64,000 nucleotides of DNA from Paenibacillus rigui. GTDB lineage: Bacteria; Bacillota; Bacilli; Paenibacillales; NBRC-103111. The notes beneath the pieces were generated by a model. It was not told where the DNA came from. It worked only from the letters and a program-made list of their open reading frames with translations, and ran no database searches. Shown here one piece after another: positions 8,559 through 17,125 of the stretch. Location of the stretch: contig NZ_NMQW01000012.1 of assembly GCF_002234615.1 (NCBI RefSeq), forward strand, positions 62,001 through 126,000, in the 5' to 3' direction. The number at the start of each line of letters is the position of its first letter. The first letter of the stretch is position 1. The position numbers and the translations under genes were made by a program.

Positions 8559-9764
8559 TCAGGAAACTGTCCTGCCGATATAATCGAAATATGCATCCGC
8601 CATATGCTGAACACCTCGAACAAGCTGCTCTTCATTTACATAGCTGAAGCAAAGCCTTGCATGATGGTAGCCCTCCGGGTTCACGAAGAAGCTTTTGCCG
8701 TCTACGAAGCTAACCCCCAAATCAGCGGCCGCCTGTACGAATGCGCTCGTGTTGACATCCTTACGGAACGTAAGCCAGATGTAGAAGCCCCCTTCAGGCA
8801 GATGGAAGGTGACGTGATCCCCGAAGCTCGCCCGGAGCGCAGCCGCCAATACATCCCTTTGCCTCCGGTAATGGGCAATTAAACGGTCGATGTGCTCTTG
8901 AAAAGGCAGCCGCTGCAGCAGCTCCGCTAAAATTTCCTGGGTGAATACGCCGATACTGCCGCCAAGATTCAACAATCTCATCTTCTCGATCACCCGCGAA
9001 TCGGCAATGACCCAGCCTAAGCGCAGGCCCGGCCCGATAATTTTGGAAAAAGTATTCAAGTAGATAACCCTTTGCGGAATCAGAGTATACAGAGCCGGAT
9101 AGCGATCACCTGTAAAATTCAGCTCAGAATAGGCATCATCCTCCAGGATGAAGAAGTTGTACGTTTCCGCCAAATGGGCCAGCCGTTTTCTTCTCTCAAG
9201 GGATAACGTTACGCCTCCGGGATTATGGTATGTCGGCATCGTATAGAACAATTTGGGAATCGGCCTGTTATTCCGTTTCGCCTCCAGCAGAGCCTCCTCG
9301 ATGAGGTCTACACGAACCCCGTCCCCATCGATAGGGAAGGATGTAATATGGGCTTCCGCCGTCCGAAACGCTTGAAGCGCACTGAAGAAGGAGGGGGATT
9401 CCACCCATACATGATCGCCCGGATCAACGAGAATTCGCGTTGCCAAATCAATCCCCTGTGTGGAGCCGTAGGTCACCAAAATTTGATTCGAGTCCGCCTG
9501 AATGCCATGCACCAGAGAACGCTGTTGAATCCAATGGAGTACCTTCCCGGGGCCGCCGGAGCCCGAATATTGCAGCGCCTTTCTCCCGTACAGCGTGACG
9601 GCATCGGCAGCCGATTGGGAGAGCAGTTCGATCGGGAACAAATCGGGAGCAGCGAAGCCGAAGGACAAGTGGATGTGATCCGGTTTCGTAACCGTCGTAC
9701 TGCCGATGGATGGCGTTGCAGGAATCCGTTTGGCAAACGCAAACGTATCTAAAATCGAAGACAT
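8559..9764 (-). CDS. PLP-dependent aminotransferase, class I/II (2-aminoadipate transaminase/MocR-type catalytic domain)
   Basis: The 401-residue enzyme has the fold type I aminotransferase layout: QYSGSGGPGKVLHWI, the glycine-rich YGSTQGIDL, VESPSFFSAL, TMPTYHNPGGVTLS, and the PLP-binding lysine in NTFSKIIGPGLRLGW. The C-terminal PEGGFYIWL motif is also present. There is no GntR helix-turn-helix domain, so it is an enzyme and not a MocR regulator. The start at 9764 has AGGTGG 7 bases upstream. It is the last gene of the operon with the SsuABC-like transporter and the HcxA-like dehydrogenase, 18 bp after the ATPase gene. Amino-group transfer to or from a 2-oxo acid related to the imported compound is the likely role; the substrate is not known. 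Confidence 0.88.
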   Translation of the reverse strand: MSSILDTFAFAKRIPATPSIGSTTVTKPDHIHLSFGFAAPDLFPIELLSQSAADAVTLYGRKALQYSGSGGPGKVLHWIQQRSLVHGIQADSNQILVTYGSTQGIDLATRILVDPGDHVWVESPSFFSALQAFRTAEAHITSFPIDGDGVRVDLIEEALLEAKRNNRPIPKLFYTMPTYHNPGGVTLSLERRKRLAHLAETYNFFILEDDAYSELNFTGDRYPALYTLIPQRVIYLNTFSKIIGPGLRLGWVIADSRVIEKMRLLNLGGSIGVFTQEILAELLQRLPFQEHIDRLIAHYRRQRDVLAAALRASFGDHVTFHLPEGGFYIWLTFRKDVNTSAFVQAAADLGVSFVDGKSFFVNPEGYHHARLCFSYVNEEQLVRGVQHMADAYFDYIGRTVS

Positions 9765-9788
9765 GGACATCCCACCTGTTCTATAACG

Positions 9789-10565
9789 TTATATGGAATA
9801 CGACAGCTTCCTTTCGATTGCTGGAGCCGCTTCTTCCGTTGGTTTATTCAAAACCCGGTTCAAAATCAAATTCTCGAAGTAAATAAATCCGCTATCCCGT
9901 TCTCTGGGGCGCGCCAGCGTAATTCGCGTGTCCATAGCAATGCTTCCCTGCTCGATCAATAGCACCCGGTCGGCCAGTGCAACCGCTTCGCTGACATCAT
10001 GGGTGACCAAAATCACGGTAAAGCCTTGCTCCAGCCACAGCCTCTCGATCAGCTGCTGCATCTCGATGCGGGTTAATGCATCCAAGGCACCCAACGGCTC
10101 GTCAAGCAGCAGCAGCCTCGGATTGCTCGCCAACGCACGCGCCAGAGCTACCCGCTGCTTCTGCCCTCCGGATAATACACTCGGCCACTGGCCTCCCCGC
10201 TCCTCCAGGCCGACCTGCCTTAAGGCCTCAGCCGCACCGGCTTTATCCTTGCTATGTGTGGCGATTCGCACATTGTCCAGTACGGTTTTCCACGGCAGCA
10301 GCCGGGCTTCCTGAAACAATACCCGCGTTCCGGCCGCCTGGCCTCCACCGCTTGGGTCATCCAGATCAATGCCCCCCTCCGATGGCTGATCAAGACCGGC
10401 AATCAACCGAAGCAGCGTGCTTTTGCCGCAGCCGCTTTTGCCTACGATCGCAATAAATTCTCCCCGTTCCAGGGTCAGATTGACATCCGACAACACCTGG
10501 GTCTGATCGAACCGCTTGGACAGCCGCTGAATTTGAATCCGTGTCCCCCGCTTGCCGTTCGTCAT
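9789..10565 (-). CDS. ABC transporter ATP-binding protein, SsuB/TauB-type
   Basis: The protein (258 residues from the ATG at 10565) has Walker [10 protein letters not shown], the signature [15 protein letters not shown], Walker [13 protein letters not shown] and the switch histidine in [10 protein letters not shown]. It groups with nitrate/sulfonate/taurine importer ATPases. I prefer ATG 10565 with GAAAGGGTG upstream; an open frame continues 34 codons further upstream into the permease gene but shows no ribosome binding site and its residues do not look like an ABC domain. It energises the adjacent permease at the inner face of the membrane. The C-terminal 35 residues diverge from SsuB, which is common. 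Confidence 0.9.
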   Translation of the reverse strand: MTNGKRGTRIQIQRLSKRFDQTQVLSDVNLTLERGEFIAIVGKSGCGKSTLLRLIAGLDQPSEGGIDLDDPSGGGQAAGTRVLFQEARLLPWKTVLDNVRIATHSKDKAGAAEALRQVGLEERGGQWPSVLSGGQKQRVALARALASNPRLLLLDEPLGALDALTRIEMQQLIERLWLEQGFTVILVTHDVSEAVALADRVLLIEQGSIAMDTRITLARPRERDSGFIYFENLILNRVLNKPTEEAAPAIERKLSYSI

Positions 10566-10578
10566 AAGCAACACCCTT

Positions 10579-11361
10579 TCACCGCTTGGCGAAGTTAGGA
10601 TTCCACTGCAGCCACCATTTCTCCAGCCATTTGGCAATGCTGTCCGAGAGCTTCCCAAGCAAAGCATAAATAATAATACTTAGCACAATAACATCCAGCT
10701 GGAAAAATTCCCTCGCGCTGTTCGCCATATAGCCGATACCGGATTTGGCGGCCACCGTCTCGGCAACGATCAAGGTCAGCCACATGACGCCGAGCGCATA
10801 ACGAACGCCAACCAGTACCGAGGGCAGCGCGCCTGGCAAAATAATATGACGGTATAAGGAGAACCGTTTCAGCCCGTACACCTTGCCCATCTCAATCAAT
10901 CCCGGATCGATGGATCGAATGCCGTGAAACGTATTCAGATACACCGGAAAAAACACGCCGAGTGCAACGAGCAGCAGCTTGGCCGGCTCCTCAATGCCGA
11001 ACCAAATGATAACGAGCGGAATAAGAGCAAACAGAGGAATATTCCGGATCATCTGGATCGAGGAATCCACCAGCTTTTCCGCCGTACGGGAGAAGCCGTT
11101 CATGAGTCCGAGTAAAAAACCGACCCCTCCGCCGAGGGCAAAGCCGCTCAGCGCCCTTTTGGCGCTAACGCCGATATTGGTAAGCAATTCGCCGTTTTTC
11201 AGCAATACGATAAAAGTGCTCAGCACCTTAAGGGGCTCCGGTAAAACACTCGAGGGGATCACCCCCGTTGAGGTTAAGCCGTGCCATATCAAAATAAGCG
11301 TAACGGGAATAATCCAGGGTGCGAACTGGTAGAAGCGCTGCAGGCTAGTGGCCGTCTTCAT
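10579..11361 (-). CDS. ABC transporter permease, SsuC/TauC-type
   Basis: The 260-residue protein has about six membrane helices and the binding-protein-dependent transport motif ([29 protein letters not shown]), which is the ATPase contact loop. Closest families by eye are the aliphatic sulfonate, taurine and thiamine-precursor importers. An AAGGAGG site precedes both the ATG at 11361 and a GTG one codon earlier. The gene sits between the binding-protein and ATPase genes, 13 bp before the latter start. Confidence 0.9.
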   Translation of the reverse strand: MKTATSLQRFYQFAPWIIPVTLILIWHGLTSTGVIPSSVLPEPLKVLSTFIVLLKNGELLTNIGVSAKRALSGFALGGGVGFLLGLMNGFSRTAEKLVDSSIQMIRNIPLFALIPLVIIWFGIEEPAKLLLVALGVFFPVYLNTFHGIRSIDPGLIEMGKVYGLKRFSLYRHIILPGALPSVLVGVRYALGVMWLTLIVAETVAAKSGIGYMANSAREFFQLDVIVLSIIIYALLGKLSDSIAKWLEKWWLQWNPNFAKR

Positions 11362-11431
11362 CACACCTTCCCTCCTTTCCTTTCGTACAAAATAATTGCG
11401 TCAACGTCCATGCGTCCTCGCGTCCTTGCGA

Positions 11432-12499
11432 TTAGGGAGTCGAGGTTATTTTCTTTAACTCCTCCTCAAACGCCCGGCTCCAGATGGAATTGATTTCAAT
11501 CTTGCCCTTAAGCGCACCCACACTGCTTAATGCGTCAGCCACATCCTGCTGAGAGGCAATAGCCTTTGGGAAGTCGGACGAAAGCTTGGAGGGCCGCTGT
11601 GCCTCCCCCTTCTTCAACGTATCCAGCGCTTGCTCCACAGGCTGCTTGGTATTGGTGGCGGTTATCTCCGCCCATTTCTGCTGATTGCTTCTGCTCCACG
11701 CATAAAACTTGTTCAACCGGGTCAAATAATCGACGATTGCCGCATGCTTGGCAGGGTCATTGATCGCATCCGGCGTGGATTCATACAAGAAATTGCCGGA
11801 CAAAATATCCGCTGCGCTCGCAAGCACAGTCGCTCCGTTCTGATGAGCCGAAATAATCGCATTGCCGTAGCTGGCCAGCGCATCGACCTTGCCGCTGATT
11901 AATGCACTTAATCCGTCCGAGGTGGATAGCTGCACAGCGTCGATATCGGACCAGCTGAGTCCCGCCTGCTGCAATATTTTGATCAAGAAATAATGGGCGG
12001 TCGTGCTGCTGACATAAGCCACCTTTTTCCCCTTCAGCTCCGCGACGCTTTTGATAGGCGAGCCTTTGGGAATAACGATTTCTTGGTTTAACGTCGTCGA
12101 TTCAAAGGAAGCAATCACCTTGAAATTGCCGCCGTTGGCAGCCTGCGAAGCAAAGAGAGGCGGAATTTCACTCGTCGAGGCCAAATCCAGATTACCGGCT
12201 GCCATCGCTTCCAGCTGCAGATTGCCCCCCTGGAATACACTGTACTGCACCTTGTAAGGCGTTTTATCCAAACCCGCCTCTTTAAAGCCCAGCTCGAGAT
12301 TGCTCCAGCCGGTCTGCCCGACTCGAAGCGTTACTTTGCTAAGATCGACCTGGGTACCGCCGTTTGCAGCCGCAACCGGTTGAGAGGCGCCCGATTGGGC
12401 TTGATCCGCGGGCTTCGTGCTGGTGCCGCAGCCTGCGGCCAGACCCACGATGAATAAAGATATTATAACTTTGCTTGCATACTTGCCGATTCGCAACAT
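11432..12499 (-). CDS. SsuA-like substrate-binding lipoprotein (NMT1/sulfonate-binding family)
   Basis: The 355-residue protein has a lipoprotein signal with lipobox LAAGC, Cys24 being lipidated. The mature part is an SsuA/NMT1-type binding domain (VTLRVGQTGWSNLELGFKEAG, MAAGNLDLASTSEIPPLFA, LKGKKVAYVSSTTAHYFLIK). Such proteins bind aliphatic sulfonates, taurine, nitrate or small organic molecules outside the membrane. GGTGG precedes the ATG. Genes for SsuD or TauD desulfonating oxygenases are absent nearby, so a sulfonate substrate is not proven. It is the second gene of the operon, 33 bp after the dehydrogenase gene. Confidence 0.9.
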   Translation of the reverse strand: MLRIGKYASKVIISLFIVGLAAGCGTSTKPADQAQSGASQPVAAANGGTQVDLSKVTLRVGQTGWSNLELGFKEAGLDKTPYKVQYSVFQGGNLQLEAMAAGNLDLASTSEIPPLFASQAANGGNFKVIASFESTTLNQEIVIPKGSPIKSVAELKGKKVAYVSSTTAHYFLIKILQQAGLSWSDIDAVQLSTSDGLSALISGKVDALASYGNAIISAHQNGATVLASAADILSGNFLYESTPDAINDPAKHAAIVDYLTRLNKFYAWSRSNQQKWAEITATNTKQPVEQALDTLKKGEAQRPSKLSSDFPKAIASQQDVADALSSVGALKGKIEINSIWSRAFEEELKKITSTP

Positions 12500-12532
12500 G
12501 AACCGATGACCACCTTTCCGAATGGAGCTTCA

Positions 12533-13642
12533 CTAAGATTTGGAATATGCTTCATGGATGATCCGGGTTCCCCATTCATCCGCTTTCTGAATCGCCAGGG
12601 CAATTGCGCCCTCGTGCACCTCGAAGGAAAGTCCTTGGGACGAGCCTTCCGGCAGCTTTACTCTTCGGGCAATGTCCGCTGCTACGGCTGCCGGGTCCTG
12701 CTCAATCCCCAGCTCCTTCAGCGTGATCGGGAGGCCAAGCTTGTGGAGCCAGAGGGCCAGTTCGTCTATTTCCTCCACAGGCCTTCCCTCAAGAATAACT
12801 TGCGTCAGAAGCCCGTAAGCCACCTTTTCTCCGTGCAATGTAGTTCCGGTTTCCGGAATGTGCGTCAGGCTGTTATGAATCGAATGGGCGATCCCTGCGC
12901 GTGCCGTGGTGCCTTGAACCGTCCCTGCTAATCCGGCTAATACAATGATGGCATCCACCGTTTCCTGCAAAGCGGGGGTCACTTCACCGGTACCTGCTGC
13001 TTGATAAGCGTCCAAGGCATGAACGCGCAGCCGATCCAAAGCGAGCTTGCCTATCTGCGTCCCAAGACGGACATCCAACCCGTCTGGCGCGTCGTTGTTA
13101 TTCACGCCGATTTCATACCACTTCACGATGGTATCCCCTATCCCGGAGGCCAAGAAACGCTTGGGAGCTGAGGCCAGCACGCCCGTATCCGCGAACAGAA
13201 GCTCAGGCGAACGATCATTTAATAAATAGCGGGAGGAGCGCCCCTGCTGATCGTACACAACCGTAACAGCCGCCCAGGAAGCGCAGGTGGCAGCAATGGT
13301 TGGAACCGCGACCACGGGAAGGCTCCGTCTTCCGCCAACGGCTTTGGATAGATCCAGCACCTTCCCTCCGCCAACGCCAATAATGACATCCGCTTGGTAT
13401 TCCGTTGCGGTTTCCGCGAATTGTTCAATGTCTTCTGTGGTCACCTTTCCTCCATACGGGGCGATGGAATAGCTCAGTCCCGCTTCCTCCAAGCTGATAA
13501 GGAATGAAGGCTTCACCGCTTCCAACGCCTTATTGCCCGCAATAATTAGCGCCCGTCGGCCAATCTCTGCAATGAGGGGGCCGCTTTTGGACAGGACGCC
13601 GGGCTCGTTCCAATATTTTTTCGGCGATTTGATGGTTATCAT
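12533..13642 (-). CDS. Iron-containing alcohol dehydrogenase family, HcxA (YbdH)-like hydroxycarboxylate dehydrogenase
   Basis: The protein (369 residues from the ATG at 13642) is a group III/glycerol dehydrogenase-type enzyme. It has the nucleotide-binding GVGGGKVLDLSKAV, the family motif AVPTIAATCASWAAVTVVY, GIGDTIVKWYE, and metal-ligand histidines in GIAHSIHNSLTHIP and LHGEKVAYG. These segments match E. coli HcxA (YbdH), which reduces 2-oxo acids such as 2-oxoglutarate and 2-oxobutyrate with NADPH, more closely than GldA. The frame is open 26 codons further upstream without a good site. As first gene of the transporter/aminotransferase operon it likely interconverts a 2-hydroxy acid and a 2-oxo acid that the aminotransferase then uses. 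Confidence 0.85.
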   Translation of the reverse strand: MITIKSPKKYWNEPGVLSKSGPLIAEIGRRALIIAGNKALEAVKPSFLISLEEAGLSYSIAPYGGKVTTEDIEQFAETATEYQADVIIGVGGGKVLDLSKAVGGRRSLPVVAVPTIAATCASWAAVTVVYDQQGRSSRYLLNDRSPELLFADTGVLASAPKRFLASGIGDTIVKWYEIGVNNNDAPDGLDVRLGTQIGKLALDRLRVHALDAYQAAGTGEVTPALQETVDAIIVLAGLAGTVQGTTARAGIAHSIHNSLTHIPETGTTLHGEKVAYGLLTQVILEGRPVEEIDELALWLHKLGLPITLKELGIEQDPAAVAADIARRVKLPEGSSQGLSFEVHEGAIALAIQKADEWGTRIIHEAYSKS

Positions 13643-13747
13643 CTGTTGTGCATCCACCTTTCTTTTCAAAATCAAATAATTCCTACATGTTTTATTGGAT
13701 TTATACAAGCAATATATCACTGAGTTCGCCGAGGCGTCTAATTGATG

Positions 13748-13781
13748 TTTTCTATTTTGGATAGAAAAGTTCTATTTAGAA
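13748..13781 (-). promoter_or_regulatory. Two adjacent AT-rich palindromes upstream of the hcxA-like operon
   Basis: TTTTCTAT-TTTGG-ATAGAAAA (13748-13768) is a perfect 8-bp inverted repeat. It is followed after one base by TTCTA-TT-TAGAA (13770-13781). Both contain the half-site TTCTA. They lie about 105-140 bp upstream of the dehydrogenase start, in the right place for an operator of that operon. The binding protein is unknown; no LysR or other regulator gene is next to it. Confidence 0.5.
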
Positions 13782-13791
13782 GAGTCCGCGC

Positions 13792-13822
13792 AAAAAAGAC
13801 ACGGAGCCATCATCTCCGTGTC
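13792..13822 (-). terminator. Terminator of the MFS exporter gene
   Basis: GACACGGAG and CTCCGTGTC pair around a 7-base loop. On the minus strand TTTTTT follows the stem, about 70 bp after the MFS stop codon. Confidence 0.85.
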
Positions 13823-13891
13823 CGACTGAATACGAACCGCCGTTAACGCGCAGGGCTGAGCCCCCTGCTGTAAGAGCATCCTGCTCTCACT

Positions 13892-15172
13892 TCATACTTC
13901 CACTGCAGATTCCATATGCTTTCGGGTCCGGTTCATCTTTTTCGCCTGGAACGCAAGCATGAGGAAATGAAGCAGGAATACACCCGAAATAATGTAAAAC
14001 ACAACCGGAATCCCCATATGACTAGCCACAACGCCGCCGAACAACGAGCCAGAGACGTTTCCGAGTGAGCTGGCACTTGCATTATAAGAGAAGACGCTGC
14101 CTTGAATGGCAGTTGGCGTCAAACTGCGCAGCAGTGAGCTGATCGATGGAATGAGTCCCCCGACACATAAGCCGGATAAAAAGCGCGCCCCCATCAGCAC
14201 CCATGGATCCGAGATCCGTGCTTGGGGAATATACAAGACCGAGATAAGCAGCAAGCAGCACAACAGAATGCTCAAGTACCCGTACCGGTCGCCGAGCCTG
14301 CCAAGGATTGGAGCGGAAATCATGGTGCCGAGGGCGCTTGAGGCAAAAATAAGACCGGCCATAATCTCTACGTGATTTTGAATATTCATGCTTTTGACAT
14401 AAAGCGTAATGATAGGGCTAATGCTTTGAAAGCTGACGGAAATCAGGAACGTCGAGACGAAAAGCGTCAAAATAACAGGCGACCGCTTGATGACAGCGTT
14501 AAGCTGCAATTTCTCGGGCTTCGGTACCGTCGATGCTGTCGTGCTTGCAGCGGCCGCGACGGCTGCCTTTCTGCTTCCCCATTGAAAACGGAATTTGGGG
14601 TACTTCCTCGTTTCATGAACCCCGAACAGCACCAGCAAACCGGCTGTGAAGATGAAAAGGCCTGTGAAGAAAAACGAGTTCCGCATCCCCAGCCACTCGG
14701 CCATAACCCCGCCAAGCAAAGGCCCCAGCAATTGTCCGGTCACCTGCCCGGTTTGCAGTATGCCCAGCACCCGGCCGACTTGCTCCTTCGGCGCTTCGAT
14801 CGCCATCAACGCAACCGCGCTGACCGAGAACCCGCCCATCGTGCCGAACAGTGCCCGAAGCAGCAGCAGCTGCAGCGGCGTATGAACGAGCCCCATCGCT
14901 GCGATAATGACGGCCGAACCGAGCCCAGCACGCACCATCGTCACCTTTTGCCCGTATTTGTCCGAGAATCTTCCCCAGAACGGAGAGATCAGCGCGATCA
15001 TCAAATGGTTGATGCCAAAAATCATCGCGGCCCACAGCGCCGCCTGCTGCACATCATGAATTCCCAGCTCCTGGACATACAGCGGCAAAAAAGGAATGAT
15101 CATCCCGATGCCCACCGAGCTGAAAAAAGTGCCGAACCATAAAATAAACAAATTCCGTTTCCATGCTTCCAT
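13892..15172 (-). CDS. MFS multidrug-type exporter, 12-TM DHA1 family
   Basis: The 426-residue protein has 12 predicted membrane helices. Its first helix contains the drug-exporter motif GIGMIIPFLPLYVQELG, loop 2-3 has the MFS motif A (GRFSDKYGQK), and motif C-like glycines occur in helix 5 (GILQTGQVTGQLLGPLLGGV). The second half repeats the layout (LGRLGDRYGY). I chose ATG 15172 because AAGAAGG lies 8 bases upstream; the frame opens 17 codons earlier without a clear site. It is a single-gene unit with its own terminator. The substrate is unknown. Confidence 0.9.
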   Translation of the reverse strand: MEAWKRNLFILWFGTFFSSVGIGMIIPFLPLYVQELGIHDVQQAALWAAMIFGINHLMIALISPFWGRFSDKYGQKVTMVRAGLGSAVIIAAMGLVHTPLQLLLLRALFGTMGGFSVSAVALMAIEAPKEQVGRVLGILQTGQVTGQLLGPLLGGVMAEWLGMRNSFFFTGLFIFTAGLLVLFGVHETRKYPKFRFQWGSRKAAVAAAASTTASTVPKPEKLQLNAVIKRSPVILTLFVSTFLISVSFQSISPIITLYVKSMNIQNHVEIMAGLIFASSALGTMISAPILGRLGDRYGYLSILLCCLLLISVLYIPQARISDPWVLMGARFLSGLCVGGLIPSISSLLRSLTPTAIQGSVFSYNASASSLGNVSGSLFGGVVASHMGIPVVFYIISGVFLLHFLMLAFQAKKMNRTRKHMESAVEV

Positions 15173-15362
15173 CCGAGTGACCTTCTTTACTAGTAATCTG
15201 TACGATGAATGCATAGAATGCACTATCTTCTCAACAACTATTGTTAGAATACCCGGAATGGATTCAAGAAACCATGGATTTACCTACTCATAAACATGTA
15301 CTATCTTACTTTTTAGTCTCCGTACGGATCGTGCTATAAAGCTCAGTCATGCAGCTGCCAGG

Positions 15363-16061
15363 CTATTGATCTCTTGCTTCCCCTGCGTCCGCATCGGTTC
15401 CATCCCACTCGGCATAAAACTGCCGAAGAAACTGTTCCATGACTTGATGACGACGCTCGGCCAGCTGTCTCCCGCTAGCGGTGTTCATTCGATCTTTTAA
15501 AAGAAGCAGCTTTTCATAGAAATGATTGACCGCTGATGTTGCTCCGTTCCGGTACGCTTCCTGCGTCAGCTGCTCCCGGTAAGGCAGCTCAGGATCATAC
15601 ATGGCATGACCCTTCCAGCCCGCATAGGCAAATGTTCGCGCAATTCCGATCGCCCCCAAGGCATCCAACCGGTCGGCATCCTGCACAACCTGAGCTTCCT
15701 TGGTCGTCACCGGCGGCTGGTTCCCTCCTTTGAACGAAATCGTGGCAATGATCTCCATAACCTGATTTGCCGCATCGTTCTCTACATGATGAGCCATCAA
15801 CCAAGCTCTGACCTTGCTTAATCCCGCCTCGGCGCTAGGATTCAGCTTCTCATCGGCAACGTCATGAAGCAGTGCGGCAAGCTCGCATACAAATTCATTG
15901 GCCTGCTCCTCCTTCGCCAACTGCTTGGCCAGCCTGGTGACGCGTGCAATATGCCACCAATCATGGCCGCTTGCGTCCTTTCCCAGTTGTTCCTGCACAA
16001 AGCTTTTGGCCTGCTCCAGCTGCTCCAACTGCTGCAGTGGTTGTTTATCGTTTGGCTCCAT
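15363..16061 (-). CDS. HD-domain phosphohydrolase, YpgQ/YedJ-like
   Basis: The 232-residue protein has the HD-superfamily metal-binding residues: H of SGHDWWHIARV near residue 32, the HD pair in ALLHDVADEKL and the later D of VVQDADRLDALGAIG. This pattern matches the YpgQ/YedJ group; YpgQ has been described as a nucleotide pyrophosphatase. I chose ATG 16061 with GGAAAGGTGG upstream; the frame is open 27 codons earlier but those residues (GCTEIRERGILREKN) are not family-like. It stands alone, divergent from the plus-strand gene at 16294. Confidence 0.88.
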   Translation of the reverse strand: MEPNDKQPLQQLEQLEQAKSFVQEQLGKDASGHDWWHIARVTRLAKQLAKEEQANEFVCELAALLHDVADEKLNPSAEAGLSKVRAWLMAHHVENDAANQVMEIIATISFKGGNQPPVTTKEAQVVQDADRLDALGAIGIARTFAYAGWKGHAMYDPELPYREQLTQEAYRNGATSAVNHFYEKLLLLKDRMNTASGRQLAERRHQVMEQFLRQFYAEWDGTDADAGEARDQ

Positions 16062-16234
16062 ACGTGCCCACCTTTCCGGTCTATTGCATCCATTTTTCTC
16101 CCTGAGTATACCTCTTTCTCTAATTTCGGTACAACCATACAAGCAAGACTCGTGATATTTTCATATACATGGTTTGTATCCGGTAGATATAGTAGTCCGG
16201 TAAATATAAGCCCGCTGCTTGGGCGAATCCAACT

Positions 16235-16264
16235 TCGAGACGCTCGTCTCGATAGCATTATAAA
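16235..16264 (+). promoter_or_regulatory. Putative promoter with palindrome over its -35 region
   Basis: TCGAGACG-CT-CGTCTCGA (16235-16252) is a perfect 8-bp inverted repeat. TATAAA at 16259-16264 is a good -10 element for the gene starting at 16294. The palindrome would cover the -35 region, a position suited to repression. The regulator is unknown. Confidence 0.4.
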
Positions 16265-16293
16265 CATAAAATAATGGGTAAGGAGTGAACGTC

Positions 16294-16950
16294 GTGGCAA
16301 AAGGCGTCGTGGACGTTTATATCTCGAAAGAGCTGGATGATAATACGGCAATTCTGTATGTGGATTGTGCCATGGGGATTCCGCATAATTTGAATACGAT
16401 CCGCAGTGGAACCGTGGTGGTTCTTCAGCGGGACGAGGTGAAGAGAGATGTCCGCTTGATACAGGATAGCGACAAAGAAAGCTCTTACAACTATATGGAG
16501 ATCAGTCCCGACAACGCAAGAAAGCTGGGTATCCGGGATGGCATGCGTTTTATTTTAACCTATGATGCTAATGACAAAACGATCCAGATGCGTCATTTGG
16601 CTTCCTGCCGAGCCATCGGCATGCTTTATTCCGATCCCAGAAAAAATTATGACGGTGTCATCTCGATCGGCTACGCGCTGCTAAGCTGGCTCGGGATCAA
16701 CGCTACTGAGACGTATATTAGCTTAACCAAAGGATCCCTTACAAAAAAGCTGAAGCTGTCTATTCCTGAAAATGAACTGGAAGAGTACTTTCGGCTGTCC
16801 CCTTCCAATTTACGCGCGTTCGGTCTCCTTCCCCGCAAAAAACATAAGCTGGAGTATTCGCAAACGACCAAAACCTTACGGATTGTCGGTCATGCTGCCG
16901 TTGCCTCGGCCAAGAAGGTGAAAACCGGCTCACAAACCCGCCGGAAATAG
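16294..16950 (+). CDS. Unrecognised protein with internal tandem duplication (AbrB-like half-repeats)
   Basis: I do not recognise this 218-residue protein by name. It starts at GTG 16294, with AAGGAG 9 bases upstream. It contains a tandem duplication: residues about 26-100 resemble residues about 124-198. The clearest pair is ISPDNARKLGIRDGMRF...KTIQM against LSPSNLRAFGLLPRKKHK...KTLRI. Each repeat holds two short beta-rich units, the second with a helix then L-G-[IL], a layout reminiscent of AbrB/MazE swapped-hairpin domains. The C-terminal tail (KKVKTGSQTRRK) is basic, which would suit DNA or RNA binding. There is no signal peptide or membrane helix. It is transcribed alone and followed by a terminator. 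A transcription regulator is the best guess, not established. Confidence 0.75.
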   Translation: MAKGVVDVYISKELDDNTAILYVDCAMGIPHNLNTIRSGTVVVLQRDEVKRDVRLIQDSDKESSYNYMEISPDNARKLGIRDGMRFILTYDANDKTIQMRHLASCRAIGMLYSDPRKNYDGVISIGYALLSWLGINATETYISLTKGSLTKKLKLSIPENELEEYFRLSPSNLRAFGLLPRKKHKLEYSQTTKTLRIVGHAAVASAKKVKTGSQTRRK

Positions 16951-17023
16951 AGAGGTCGCTAAAAAACTAGCGGAGTGGACGGAAGCGTTCTATTGAAACC
17001 ATCCTGAACTGGATGATAGGACA

Positions 17024-17071
17024 AAATAAAAGAGTTGGCCTCTGTCAAACAGCAGGTCAACTCTTTTATTT
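17024..17071. terminator. Bidirectional terminator between convergent genes
   Basis: AAATAAAAGAGTTG and CAACTCTTTTATTT are perfect 14-bp inverted repeats around a 20-base loop, giving U-rich ends on both strands. It serves the plus-strand gene ending at 16950 and the minus-strand gene ending at 17126. Confidence 0.85.
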
Positions 17072-17125
17072 ATCAGCAGCTCTCTATCACATCAGGAGCC
17101 GGATGACTTCCTCCGCACCTGCATA

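Noticed and set aside
14372-15142. Plus-strand open frame of 256 codons opposite the MFS gene
   Set aside because: Composition is rich in Arg, Gln and His as expected for an antisense shadow; no start signal.
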